Assembly (NCBI GenBank): GCA_009859145.1
Contig: VRVR01000034.1
Location: 1 to 64,000, forward strand
Reading direction: 5' to 3'
Length of the DNA: 64,000 nt
DNA from: Andalucia godoyi
Taxonomy: Eukaryota > Discoba > Jakobea > Jakobida > Andaluciidae
Shown here piece after piece: positions 10,212 to 19,999 of the stretch. The notes under the pieces are model-generated. The model was given only the letters and a program-made list of their open reading frames with translations. It was not told the DNA's origin and ran no database searches. Position 1 is the first letter of the stretch, and every line of letters starts with the position of its first letter. The position numbers and the translations under genes were made by a program.

Positions 10212-11189
10212 ATGCATCGTGCAGTATCGACATTTTCGCGAGCAGTGCAGCGTCGTCTTGCGCCGGTGCAGTGCGTCTTGCGCCGGTCATATACATCTTC
10301 GTCTGACGGCGTGTCTTCTGACAGCACGCAGTCGTCGGGGGGCCACGTGACATTTGACTCGGCAGCGGGCTTGGATTTGTTTCATCCTTCCTACTTTCCA
10401 GGAATTTCAAACCAGCCTTTTTCAAAAGAAGTGTGCGCAGTTCTGCACGCTCCACTGAATCCCGATGCAGTGGAGATTCGTCCGGATGGTGCGATTTACC
10501 TTCCCGAGATTGAGTACCGCGCGATCTTGATCAAGGCGTTTGGCGCAGGAGGATGGGGTCTTGTCCCAAGGGGATCGTACCAGCTGGTCAATGGATATGT
10601 GTTTCGAGAATATGCCCTGTTTTGCCAAGGCCGCTATGTCTCGCAGGCGGTGGGAGAGATGCGGTGTGACGACAATGGTGGCGTCATTGGTACGTCGATC
10701 GAAGGAGCACGATCCAATGCATTGACGCGGTGCTGCAAGGACGTGGGAATTGCGGCGGAACTTTGGTCTCCTCTGTTTATTGCAGAATGGAAAGCAAAGT
10801 ATGCAGCCGAGATCATGACGGACGTCCGCGGCAGATCTCGCAAGATTTGGCGGCGCCTCGATCGCGGATCGAACCTCTTGGCTGCGGAATCCGCAACAGG
10901 CGGCCACGCAGGCGTCAGTACTGCGGACAACAGCTTTGAAAGCTCGCAAAAGGCTGTGCCAGTAAAGGAAGTCAGCTCTGCCAAACCAAAGACATACATG
11001 TCTGCGGCGAACTTTGACCCGGACGCCGAAGTCCCAGCCTTTTTCAGGAAGTTGTCCGGTCGGAAATGGGGAGAGGTTCTTGTGGATCCGGAGGGTCGCA
11101 GCTACCTCGAGTGGGCACAGGCGAATCTGAAGGACCCGGCTCGTCAGATGGCCGTCACTGCCCTTGAATGGGCACAACGCAACCTGTAG
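10212..11189 (+). CDS. MGM101: MGM101-type mitochondrial DNA recombination protein
   Basis: A 325-residue Rad52-like single-strand annealing protein that maintains mitochondrial DNA. The start (MHRAVSTFSRAVQRRLAPVQ) is a good presequence: basic, Ser/Ala-rich and free of acidic residues. The core holds the family blocks PLNPDAVEIRPDGAIYLPEI and AFGAGGWGLVPRGSY, then REYALFCQGRYVSQAVGE, and finally EGARSNALTRCCKDVGIAAE followed by LW.P.FI..(W/F)KAKYA. After the core (about 215) comes a linker and a C-terminal extension with two similar Trp-Ala-Gln units, YLEWAQANL and ALEWAQRNL. That tail is not in the yeast protein. No introns are needed. Confidence 0.93.
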   Translation: MHRAVSTFSRAVQRRLAPVQCVLRRSYTSSSDGVSSDSTQSSGGHVTFDSAAGLDLFHPSYFPGISNQPFSKEVCAVLHAPLNPDAVEIRPDGAIYLPEIEYRAILIKAFGAGGWGLVPRGSYQLVNGYVFREYALFCQGRYVSQAVGEMRCDDNGGVIGTSIEGARSNALTRCCKDVGIAAELWSPLFIAEWKAKYAAEIMTDVRGRSRKIWRRLDRGSNLLAAESATGGHAGVSTADNSFESSQKAVPVKEVSSAKPKTYMSAANFDPDAEVPAFFRKLSGRKWGEVLVDPEGRSYLEWAQANLKDPARQMAVTALEWAQRNL

Positions 11190-11480
11190 CGCTTCCTTTC
11201 CATTAAACCCGTATTTCCCCCCTACACGTTCAATGAAAGGGATTTAAAAAAGTTAATTATAAAAATAAAATAAATAAAGAAATTCTTCTCCCTCAGTGTT
11301 CTGCGCATTCTCTGCACTGCAAATTTATATTTACAACAAAAATCGAAGAGTGAAAATGAATGAAAACAGATTGCTATTTTTTTGTCAAGCCAAAAAAACA
11401 TGAAATGAAATGAAATGAAAAGAAAACGAAAACGAAAAGGAAAAGAGCAAGACGGGGAGACACCCCAAGGAACAAACAGA

Positions 11481-12584
11481 CTACGCAGGAACAGCAGAGC
11501 TTTCATTCAGAGAAAGCTTCGATTCTTTGAAACGGTGAAATGCCGTGGAGTTCATGGAGTTCTTCACAGGATCATATGTGACTTCAAAGTACTCTCCCTC
11601 GCACGTTGTCAGGATGATTGTATTCGGATTGCTGCCAAACGCGCAGATAGCTGGCACTTCGGGTCCTTTCCAATTCGCAAAGGACCATTCCGACGAAAAA
11701 TACCTTGGAAGAAACGACGATGCAAAGGAAAACATGCTCTTCTGATTTTGCACAACGTCCTCGGAACCCGAGGCGGCAGAAGACGGCTGCCTTGTCTTCA
11801 CAGGGTTTACAAACAGGTGCAGCGTCCCCTTGTCCGAGTATGCGGCCAGCATTGTCCCGTCGTGACTAAATGCAATGGAATAGATATCGGCAGGTTGCGT
11901 ACCGCGTCTGAGCTCCGCAATGGGAGCAGCACAGTCTGAAGACGTGTCAAAAATTCGAATGATGGTCCCTTTCTCCGAGCACGTCGCAAGCAATGACCCG
12001 TCCGGAGTCAATGCCATGAACCGTATCGCAGACTCGTGCGCCTTGAACATAATGGACTTGCGCGCAGAATAGTTCTCGACCCGCGCATACCCTACCTGTC
12101 TTGCCAGAGTTGCAAGCACGGCGTGGGACGGAGACGTGGACAGGGCCACGACACCATTGGCGTTGTCCGCAGTCGGATGCTTTGCAATGAGATCGAAGTT
12201 GTCGAAATTGTAAATAAACACATTAGACTTTGTAACAACCACAATCTTGTCTCGCCGCAACTTCACCGACAGCACAACCTCGGGAAATGTGAGCTGCCCA
12301 ACAGCTGCCATCGCATGGTCGTCCCAAAAGATGACCTGATTGGGAGGGAAGGCAGGAATCGCGCCTCCGCCAACAAGCGCAAGGATATTTGTCCTGTACA
12401 ACATTTCCACAACCCCAATGCCGCCTGATGCAAACTTCCGGCCAAATTGCTCGTCAAAAGGATCGGTATTGAAGATCCGGAATCCCTCCGAGGTGCCAAC
12501 CGCAAAACACCCGCCATCCTGGTTGAATCCAAGACTGAGAAATGCGCAGCCCATGCGGACATTTGGGCCTATTCTAAGCGTCAT
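11481..12584 (-). CDS. PROPPIN beta-propeller, WIPI3/WIPI4 (WDR45B/WDR45) type
   Basis: A 367-residue seven-bladed propeller that binds PtdIns3P/PtdIns(3,5)P2 through an (F/L)RRG motif. Here the motif is ELRRGTQPADIYSIAFSHDG, an LRRG form as in WIPI3/WIPI4 and yeast Hsv2 rather than the FRRG of Atg18/WIPI2. The opening LSLGFNQDGGCFAVGTSEGF and NTDPF, and the conserved VGGG..P.FPPNQVIFWDD, are typical. It lacks the long loop that follows blade 6 in Atg18, although a ~35-residue Ser-rich insert precedes the last blade. Probable role: autophagosome formation at ER contact sites. It is intronless. The window also encodes ATG16. Confidence 0.9.
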   Translation of the reverse strand: MTLRIGPNVRMGCAFLSLGFNQDGGCFAVGTSEGFRIFNTDPFDEQFGRKFASGGIGVVEMLYRTNILALVGGGAIPAFPPNQVIFWDDHAMAAVGQLTFPEVVLSVKLRRDKIVVVTKSNVFIYNFDNFDLIAKHPTADNANGVVALSTSPSHAVLATLARQVGYARVENYSARKSIMFKAHESAIRFMALTPDGSLLATCSEKGTIIRIFDTSSDCAAPIAELRRGTQPADIYSIAFSHDGTMLAAYSDKGTLHLFVNPVKTRQPSSAASGSEDVVQNQKSMFSFASSFLPRYFSSEWSFANWKGPEVPAICAFGSNPNTIILTTCEGEYFEVTYDPVKNSMNSTAFHRFKESKLSLNESSAVPA

Positions 12585-13466
12585 TGTTTGATCTAGATCG
12601 GTTTTTTTTTTGTTTTTTTTTGGTTGGTTGTTGTTGTTGTTTTTTAAATAAAATTAGAAAATGACAAACCCACCGTGAAACAACGATGTGAATTGAATAT
12701 ACACTGCACACAAAGCAAGACCGACGTCGTGGTACTTACCGCATCCGATGCAAAAAATAAAATAGAATGAAGCAAAAGACGGCGGATTTCGGGGACATTT
12801 TTTTCCTTTCTACCATTTCTTTTTCATTCAAAACAGAAAACAGATTCGGGAGGGGGGAAATAGGAAACGGACTCGACCACATTCAACTCGGATTGCACGC
12901 TATGCATTGCACGCGAGGAACGGGGGAAAGAGGCGACAAGTGTGCGTGTGTTGCGGATAGGTCCACGACGGCTGCCGATTGAGCAGGATCAAGTTCAGTC
13001 TTTTGGGGAAAGCCTGCAATCCTCTTCCCACATCCCGAATTTCTCTAATGCCATTAGACTCTCTTGACGCTGTCGAGAAACATCGAGGCACCCGCCCCTT
13101 TTTCCCAAATGATGGGATTTGAACCCCCCTCACCTATAATCCTCCTCTTCACTTCACTCTGTCGAAAGCTGTATTTTTCTCCTTTTCTTTGCAATTGCGA
13201 TTTCGCTTCTTCTTTTCCTCCCCGGTCTTGTTTATTTTACTCTCGACCTTTTTCTGTTCAATCCGCCTCTCGTGTGTGTGTGTGTGTGTGTGTGGGTGTG
13301 CGCGCGCGTGTTTGTTCTTGTTTTATTGATTCGTCGGTGGCGGCGAGCAGTGTTGCATTTTCTCGTTCTCCTTCTCATCGGCATCGTCATCGTCATTGTT
13401 ATAAGTGTTTTTATTATTATTTTTTAGTTGATCTTTTCCCCTCTCTTTTCGTTCTGCCTTGGACAA
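12585..13466. other. Divergent promoter region with (GT)n repeat
   Basis: The gap between the WIPI-like gene (minus) and USP7 (plus). It contains poly(T)/TTG runs at 12601-12640 and a (GT)n run at 13272-13310 that becomes (GC)n. I see no gene. A motif GATTTGAACC at 13117-13126 resembles a tRNA T-loop on the minus strand but is not supported by a tRNA fold. Confidence 0.5.
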
Positions 13467-16400
13467 ATGGCCGATTCTGACAATGCAGACGACAACTGGT
13501 CGCTGTCAAACAATACAGATCCTGAAGCGTTTCCAGACGATATTGAAATGCAAGATGCAACGGGGTCTCCGACACCGCTTTCTCCTTTGCACCAACGCGA
13601 TGCCCCGGGCTCGCTTATGATTGGGCCCTCTCCCGCACCCGTTCTGCAGGGTCCGCAAAGTACGATTTCACAACAAGGACTGGCAGTCGGCGAGGATTAC
13701 GACGAGATTGACGACTCAAAATACTCGGGTGTGTATCTGTGCAAATCGGTGGACCCGCTCTACAAGGTCTATCGGTGGAAGATTGAACGGTTTTCACAAC
13801 AGACGGCTCTCAAGATTTTTTCGGACAAGTTCGAAGTCGGGGGCTTTCCGTGGCGACTGATGATGTTTCCGCGCGGGAACGGCTCTCCTTCTCTGTCAGC
13901 ATATTTGGAAGTGGCAGATGCTGCAGAGCAAAAGGGGGTTTGGTCCCGACGAGCAAAGTTCCTGATTGGCGTCATCCATCCGGACGACTATCGCAGGTCG
14001 AAACACATGGAGGCATCCAAGCTGTTTTTGCCAGAGGAGACCGACTGGGGCTTCCGCGAACTGATTGGATTTGAGGAGCTGAAGAAAGGTGGTTTTATCA
14101 GAAATGACACGCTCGTTGTCGAAACCACGGTGGAAGTGGAACCCGTGCGAACCCCTTCGTCGACGGCGGTTGTCCTTGCAGACAAGAACGGCAGCACTCC
14201 TGTGCAGGTTTCCGAAGAGCCTCGCTATGTGGGTCTGAAGAACCAGGGTGCGACGTGCTACATGAACTCCTTGCTGCAGACCCTGTTTCATCTCCCGGAT
14301 TTCAGACGAGCCGTGTATCGAATGCCGACGCTCAAGGAAGATAATCCCGAAAAGAGCGTCGCCCTTGCGCTTCAACGGGTGTTTTATCAGCTGCAATATG
14401 CGAAACACGCGGTGGGCACAAAGCAACTTACGAAATCCTTCGGATGGGATGCTGTTGATTCGTTTATGCAGCATGACGTGCAGGAGCTTGCGCGTGTGCT
14501 GCTGGACAACTTGGAAACGAAAATGAAAGGCACCTCTGTGGAGGGCACAATCGAGCGTCTGTTCCGTGGCCGAATGAAGAACTTTATCCGGTGTGTGAAT
14601 GTCGATTTTACATCTACGCGCTCCGAGGAGTACTACGATGTGCAGCTGAATGTCAAGGACTGCAAAGCCATTGCCGACTCCTTTAAGCAGTATGTTGATA
14701 TTGAAAAACTGGATGGCGACAACAAATACCACGCTGAGGGCCACGGTCTCCAAGACGCAGAGAAGGGAGTCGTATTCGAAACCTTTCCGCAGGTTCTCAT
14801 GCTCCAGTTGAAACGGTTCAATTATGATTTTGTCAATGACCGCATGTACAAGATCAACGACAGGCTTGAATTTCCCCAAACGCTGGATTTGACGCCTTTT
14901 CAAGTGCAGCCGGACAACCAGTGTCTGTATGAACTCCATTCTGTGCTCGTCCATGCTGGCGATGTGCATGGCGGACACTACTATGCCTTTGTGCGGCCCA
15001 CATTGGACTCGCAGTGGTACAAGTTTGACGATGATCACGTCATCGCCTCTCCAGCGAGCGAAGCCATGGATGAGAACTTCGGCGGAACGGACCGCGATCG
15101 GTCCACGGGGCTTGGTGGTATGGCAAAGACGAGACGTTTCCAAAATAATCCTTTCCGTCGATTTGCCAACGCGTACATGTTGGTGTATGTGCGCAAATCA
15201 GACGAACCGACAATCATGGCGCCGGTCACTGCTGACGAAATCCCAGATCATCTGAAAGAGTGGTTTGATCGCGAACTCAGGGAGGAGGAAGCCAGGAGAG
15301 TAGAGAAATCAGAAGCCCATCTGTACGTGTCCATGAATGTCGTAACGCGTGCTGATTTGCAAGCGCAGGCAAAACTGGATCTCGTGGACAAGTTGGCGTC
15401 TATTGAGCCTGTTAGAGTGCGTCGAGACGCCACTTTCTCGGAGTTCAAGGAACTGGTGTCGAAGCGTTTCAGCATCCCTGTCGAAAACCAACGATATTGG
15501 AAGTTTGAGACTCGCCAAAACGAGACTTTCCGCCCCGACGTAGAAATCATTGCAGAGGACAAGCGGTCGGTGGAGAAGGTTTTCAAAGTGCAGTCTTCTT
15601 CGTATGCATCCTATGTGGGCTCCGAGCAGCGCTTCCTGTTTGTAGAATGTGTGGAAAACTGTGCGCCGCTTTCTCGCGATCACATCATGCTGTACTTCAA
15701 GCACTACGATCCGAGCAGGAATGAGATTACGTTTGTGCAGGAGTACGCAGTGAAGGCTTCCTCGCTAGTTGGCTCCCTGCGGTCGAAGGTTCGGGAATTC
15801 ATGAATTGGCCGGAGGACACGGAAGTATTGCTGTTTGAGGAAATGCGCATTGATCGAATTGAAGAACTGACAGACTCGAAGACGATTGTGGAGGCGGAGC
15901 TGCAATCCGGAGACATTATTGTGTTTCAAAAAGCGGTCACGGAGTCTGAAGAGTACTTGATTCCCACCGCGGATAAGTATCTCGTCTTCCTTGCGAATCG
16001 CGTGAATGTCAAGTTTTTGCCTCTGTCGGAACCAGATGCAACTCCGTTCGAGCTTGAATTGAGTCTGAAAATGACCCACGATGAAGTTGCCGAAGTCTTG
16101 GGTCGCGCAATTGGCAAGCCTGGGTCGCATCTGCGCTTCACTGGATACTCGTCTTATTCGAACCGCCCTAAAATGGAGCCGCTGAAAAGCGAGTGTGGAA
16201 CGTTGCGAGATATGCTACATGCCGGCGCTGTTGCTGCTTCTGACCGACTATTCTTTGAAGTTTTGGAGATACCTTTGCGGATCCTTGAAACCAAAAAAGT
16301 TGTCAATTTCCACTTCCTCCGCCCAGATTCTTTCGCGCTTGTTGAGTGCCGTGTGTATGTCCCAAAGACTGCAACGGTCAAGGATGTGTTTGCCGAGGCA

Positions 16401-16931
16401 CCCCTGCAGAACGAGGTCATGCAAGACTGCAAACGACCGCTCAAACTGCTGCAGCTCACTTCCGGGCGCATCTCGAGACTGTTCCGCGACGAGGACCGCG
16501 TAGATTTGCTCTATGACTTTGCCACCATCCTTTACATCATGCAAGAGGAACCTGCGGATAGCAGTCCGGATGACGAGCACGCCGTGGTGTATGTTTGCCA
16601 CGGAGAACGAAATCGCAACAGCGTCAAGTTCCATGGCGTTCCGTTCATGTTCGTTGTTGATAAATCCACGACTGCGAAGGACTTGTTGACACACGTTGGA
16701 CATCGACTCCCGGCTCCAGAGGAGGAGGTTGCAAAGTGGAACGTTGTCATGCAGACATCGTCAAATGCAATGGATTTGCTGGCCCCGGAAGACTCGATCT
16801 TGGAAGCCATTGAGCGTGTTCCGCGCGGCTTCACGTATGTCTTGTTCGTGGAGCGCAAGGATACGGACCAGAAGAAACCGCAGGTGGTATCCACTCGTCA
16901 CTATGAGAGAGATATCAAGATCTACAATTGA
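13467..16931 (+). CDS. USP7: Ubiquitin carboxyl-terminal hydrolase 7 (USP7/HAUSP)
   Basis: An 1154-residue cysteine deubiquitinase. In humans it stabilises p53/MDM2 and many chromatin proteins, and homologues in yeast (Ubp15) share the layout. After an acidic tail (1-80) comes the MATH/TRAF-like substrate-binding domain (about 95-225, starting YRWKIERFSQQ). The USP catalytic core opens with YVGLKNQGATCYMNSLLQTL (catalytic Cys264) and ends with the His box VHAGDVHGGHYYAF (His504). The remaining ~550 residues hold the tandem ubiquitin-like domains, including WPEDTEVLLFEEM. The C-terminal peptide that activates human USP7 is not clearly conserved: here the end is VVSTRHYERDIKIYN. I chose the ATG at 13467 because 13 upstream codons read from a T-rich stretch. 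It is intronless. Confidence 0.95.
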   Translation: MADSDNADDNWSLSNNTDPEAFPDDIEMQDATGSPTPLSPLHQRDAPGSLMIGPSPAPVLQGPQSTISQQGLAVGEDYDEIDDSKYSGVYLCKSVDPLYKVYRWKIERFSQQTALKIFSDKFEVGGFPWRLMMFPRGNGSPSLSAYLEVADAAEQKGVWSRRAKFLIGVIHPDDYRRSKHMEASKLFLPEETDWGFRELIGFEELKKGGFIRNDTLVVETTVEVEPVRTPSSTAVVLADKNGSTPVQVSEEPRYVGLKNQGATCYMNSLLQTLFHLPDFRRAVYRMPTLKEDNPEKSVALALQRVFYQLQYAKHAVGTKQLTKSFGWDAVDSFMQHDVQELARVLLDNLETKMKGTSVEGTIERLFRGRMKNFIRCVNVDFTSTRSEEYYDVQLNVKDCKAIADSFKQYVDIEKLDGDNKYHAEGHGLQDAEKGVVFETFPQVLMLQLKRFNYDFVNDRMYKINDRLEFPQTLDLTPFQVQPDNQCLYELHSVLVHAGDVHGGHYYAFVRPTLDSQWYKFDDDHVIASPASEAMDENFGGTDRDRSTGLGGMAKTRRFQNNPFRRFANAYMLVYVRKSDEPTIMAPVTADEIPDHLKEWFDRELREEEARRVEKSEAHLYVSMNVVTRADLQAQAKLDLVDKLASIEPVRVRRDATFSEFKELVSKRFSIPVENQRYWKFETRQNETFRPDVEIIAEDKRSVEKVFKVQSSSYASYVGSEQRFLFVECVENCAPLSRDHIMLYFKHYDPSRNEITFVQEYAVKASSLVGSLRSKVREFMNWPEDTEVLLFEEMRIDRIEELTDSKTIVEAELQSGDIIVFQKAVTESEEYLIPTADKYLVFLANRVNVKFLPLSEPDATPFELELSLKMTHDEVAEVLGRAIGKPGSHLRFTGYSSYSNRPKMEPLKSECGTLRDMLHAGAVAASDRLFFEVLEIPLRILETKKVVNFHFLRPDSFALVECRVYVPKTATVKDVFAEAPLQNEVMQDCKRPLKLLQLTSGRISRLFRDEDRVDLLYDFATILYIMQEEPADSSPDDEHAVVYVCHGERNRNSVKFHGVPFMFVVDKSTTAKDLLTHVGHRLPAPEEEVAKWNVVMQTSSNAMDLLAPEDSILEAIERVPRGFTYVLFVERKDTDQKKPQVVSTRHYERDIKIYN

Positions 16932-17166
16932 TTTATTCCCCCGTAGGATCATAAAATGAGTTTTTAAAAAATACATAATATAATAATAATAAGAGCAATA
17001 TTAATATTGTTTTTTTTTTTTTAAATTTAAAAATATTGATTTTAACGATAAAAAGGGAGGGCAAATAGTAATCCCATTTTGACGCGCATTCGTTTCGTCT
17101 TCCTTCTGTTTGCAACATGAAAGTGCGGTGGAATCATGCACGGAGGGATGGATCTGTTCGGAAAGG
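16932..17166. other. Short AT-rich convergent gap
   Basis: The 3' flanks of USP7 and the S41 protease gene face each other here. Runs of A and T (16962-17040) likely include both polyadenylation regions. Confidence 0.5.
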
Positions 17167-19551
17167 TTAATGATCGTCGACATCCACGTCAGTTACTTGC
17201 AACTCGGTCCACCGTGGCTCTCGGGATTTTCGGTGCTTCCACCACCAACGGACAAGCGCGAGCGCCGTAGCAGTGAACAAGATGGTCGCCATGACTCCGA
17301 GGATCCACCATGCAACTGGCGGAAATCCCGGTTCCTGTTCGCCAGGGCGCTCGGAATGCTCTTCTTCTGAACCTTGCTCTGCAAAACTCTTCAAAGGAAA
17401 CGGGTCTCCAAGTGGAAGTGCGTGGGAAAACGCTGTACTATTGTCGAGATAGAGACAAGCAGATACATATGATGAAGAAAGCGCAAACGAGCCAGAAGAA
17501 ACGGACGTCAGCAAGGCAGCACGAACATACACGGCGGCATCTTCAGCAAAGTTCCACGAGACGTCACGGGAGTCGGGAAACAAGGGAGAGAATTCACGCG
17601 GAAGCGGGGACCATGCCGGATACCATTCATTGAAGTTGAACGTCACGAACGAAGTTGTTGGAAACCGGGAAACAGGTAATCCAATCTTTTGCGCTTCCGC
17701 CGAGAACGGATCAAACCATTCCGCAATGTCGTTCCACTCGAGAATGTTTCCACCGGCATATATGGAGGAATCCAAATCCCTGTTGGGATAGCCGCCTTTC
17801 ACGAGCACCAGCCCGGCGCCTCGATAGCGAATATGAGAGGTGAAGAGGGAGCATGCAGAGCCGCACTGAGAATCCGAAAGCAACACCACCCGGTCAAAGG
17901 AGTGCACGACCGACGAGCTGAAGATTTGCTTCTGTACAGACCAGAGATCAGAATCCGCAGGGAAGGCACACTGAGGAGGATAATAACCCTTTGCGGTGAA
18001 GGCCACAGATGCTCCCGCGCGGTTCTGCACGACAGTGGGATCGTACCACTCGTGGATGTTCGTAGAAAAGACGCCGTCCTTTGGGTTGATTCGATATCGC
18101 TTCAACGCGTCCTTGCTGGCCAAAAAATCAGTGAATCGACTCTTTTTGAAGTCGTATACCTCCATCGTGTTGCGAATTCCGGAAAGCGATGAGAGACTTC
18201 CCCATTTGTCCCGGAATAGGAGGCTAGAGGAGAGCACGGCCAGGCAAATGAATCCTCCTGGATTGTTCCGAACATCGATCACCATGCGATGTATTCCGCG
18301 GGCCTTTGCGTCGACACGACACAATTCCACGGTCTGCAAATAGCTGGTAACGATGTCCCGCGTGGTGACATTTGGCAACAGCACCGCGTCTGCCATTGGC
18401 TGAAAGGTGCTGAGACGCAATATCAGTCGGTCCGGGAAGCGACCACTGACGCCACACCAAACATCACTGGTGATCGATTTTCGCAGAATTTGAATGTCGT
18501 CGGACGCAGAGAGGGCGCTTGGACGATGAAACGATCGAAATCCGACAGCACGATGCGGCAAGTTATGCGAGAGCCTGAAGTTCTTAGCGAATCCCGCAGA
18601 TGCATCGTCGGAACTCATTGGACAGTCGTCAAGGCGTTTGTCCTTGAGCAGCGCAGGCAGTGGACGACGGCGGACTGCTGATTCAAAGTCTCCAGCATTC
18701 GCGTATGACACCATGGGGAGGACAGCGATTGGGACGGTACAACAGTCCTTTTGTCCGCCAACAGAATCTGCAAAACAAAGCGCAAAGACGGAGCGCGACG
18801 AATCAAAAGGATAATCATATCCTAACCTGAAGCCACCAACCGTGAGTGTTGTCAGCGCAATGTTCAGACGCGCTCCGGCATCCCGTGCTGTTCCAAGCCG
18901 CGGCATCAAAACCTGCTCGATCCACACCAGCGTCGGCATGTCGTTGACGTCTGTGAGGAGCCGGCCGCTTGCGCTTTCCAGCACTGACAAATTGTAGAAC
19001 TGACTTTGCTCGACAACCCGAAACTCAAACTGGTCCCCCGAAGCATATGACGCAGCGACGAGCAGCGGAAATGGAACCAATAGCTCCGTGTACGGAATAG
19101 GTGCAGTGTATTCAAGATGAGAGTCTCCAAATCGGCGAAACAGACGCGAAAGATCCTCGTGAAACTGAAAATCAAACATGTCACCGGCCACCGTCGTCGT
19201 CTGGTTGGAAACGCCCGAATACTTGGTCTCGATGGCCTCGATTTCCTTGAAAAAATCCACAGAAATGTTGAAAGGCGGCCCTGAATTTCGGGAAATCTCT
19301 GTAAACGAGTACATCTCAGCCAGATTGCGCACTTGCAAGAGGGTCTCGGTCCGAGTGGCTGGATCGAGTGGAACCGAGCGCAAGCACTGCAGCAACGAAT
19401 CCATGGTGGTCAGCGCATCCGCAATGAAGATGCATTCAGATGCATTTCCTATCCCGTGTCCAAACGTACCACCACAAATGCTGCTGCACACAAGGGCGCA
19501 TAATGCAAGGATTGCAAGCGGACGCGGCGTCCTCAAAAACGAGAACTGCAT
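17167..19551 (-). CDS. Type I membrane S41-family serine protease
   Basis: A 794-residue protein with a signal peptide (RPLAILALCALVCSSICGG, about 10-28) and one C-terminal membrane helix (VAWWILGVMATILFTATALALV, about 728-750) followed by a basic stop-transfer KHRKSREPRW. The body resembles the S41 (C-terminal processing/tail-specific) peptidase fold. The strand HRMVIDVRNNPGGF (421-434) and the nucleophile segment VVLLSDSQCGSACSLF (Ser565) match the family I/V..VR.N.GG and ...CGS.(C/A).(L/F) pattern. Several N-glycosylation sequons and many Cys residues fit an extracellular or luminal domain. No PDZ domain is obvious, as in fungal and protist CPAF-like S41 proteins. Natural substrate unknown. 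The gene is intronless and shares a ~450-base upstream region with the RCC1 gene. Confidence 0.82.
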   Translation of the reverse strand: MQFSFLRTPRPLAILALCALVCSSICGGTFGHGIGNASECIFIADALTTMDSLLQCLRSVPLDPATRTETLLQVRNLAEMYSFTEISRNSGPPFNISVDFFKEIEAIETKYSGVSNQTTTVAGDMFDFQFHEDLSRLFRRFGDSHLEYTAPIPYTELLVPFPLLVAASYASGDQFEFRVVEQSQFYNLSVLESASGRLLTDVNDMPTLVWIEQVLMPRLGTARDAGARLNIALTTLTVGGFRLGYDYPFDSSRSVFALCFADSVGGQKDCCTVPIAVLPMVSYANAGDFESAVRRRPLPALLKDKRLDDCPMSSDDASAGFAKNFRLSHNLPHRAVGFRSFHRPSALSASDDIQILRKSITSDVWCGVSGRFPDRLILRLSTFQPMADAVLLPNVTTRDIVTSYLQTVELCRVDAKARGIHRMVIDVRNNPGGFICLAVLSSSLLFRDKWGSLSSLSGIRNTMEVYDFKKSRFTDFLASKDALKRYRINPKDGVFSTNIHEWYDPTVVQNRAGASVAFTAKGYYPPQCAFPADSDLWSVQKQIFSSSVVHSFDRVVLLSDSQCGSACSLFTSHIRYRGAGLVLVKGGYPNRDLDSSIYAGGNILEWNDIAEWFDPFSAEAQKIGLPVSRFPTTSFVTFNFNEWYPAWSPLPREFSPLFPDSRDVSWNFAEDAAVYVRAALLTSVSSGSFALSSSYVSACLYLDNSTAFSHALPLGDPFPLKSFAEQGSEEEHSERPGEQEPGFPPVAWWILGVMATILFTATALALVRWWWKHRKSREPRWTELQVTDVDVDDH

Positions 19552-19999
19552 GCACTCTTTCTATAAAACCCGTCCGACCTCCAACGATCTATGCTTACCC
19601 TTGGATGCTACCCGTGGCCTGCTCACTCTGCATCTGGTAGCACGCCATGTCACACAAGGAGACAAAATGAAAATGCTTGTGCGTCTTTTGTGTCCCTTGG
19701 CACGTACACGGCGAAGACATATTCCAAAGGTTTCTCTGAAGGCGCCGACAGCGGAGAAAAAAATTGGGTGTCGGATATTTTCTGAGTTTGGCGTCAAGTT
19801 CCCCCGGAGCTCGACAGTTTCGTCAAAAGAGGGAGAGGATTCCTCTCGTAGTTGGACCTTTGCTGTACGACAGCCGAACTGGTCTTTTGGCCTTTTGGGA
19901 AGAAAGAAAAACGGAAAACGGAAAACGGAAAAGGCGGGACTGGGCATTCGCTCTGAAACCTGCGGTGCACGAGTTCCACGAACCGAATACTCAGGAGAC

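Noticed and set aside
13093-13160. Possible tRNA on the minus strand (GGTTCAAATCCC-like T-loop)
   Set aside because: T-stem pairing is poor and no A box, acceptor or anticodon stem can be drawn upstream.
13896-15143. 415-codon open frame antisense to USP7
   Set aside because: It mirrors the codon pattern of USP7 on the other strand, has no family resemblance and lies wholly inside a well-supported gene.
19178-19999. 274 extra in-frame codons upstream of the RCC1 protein, overlapping the S41 gene antisense
   Set aside because: The part before 19552 lies antisense inside the S41 coding region and reads non-conserved sequence; the repeat-bearing protein starts at 20000 (or possibly 19667).
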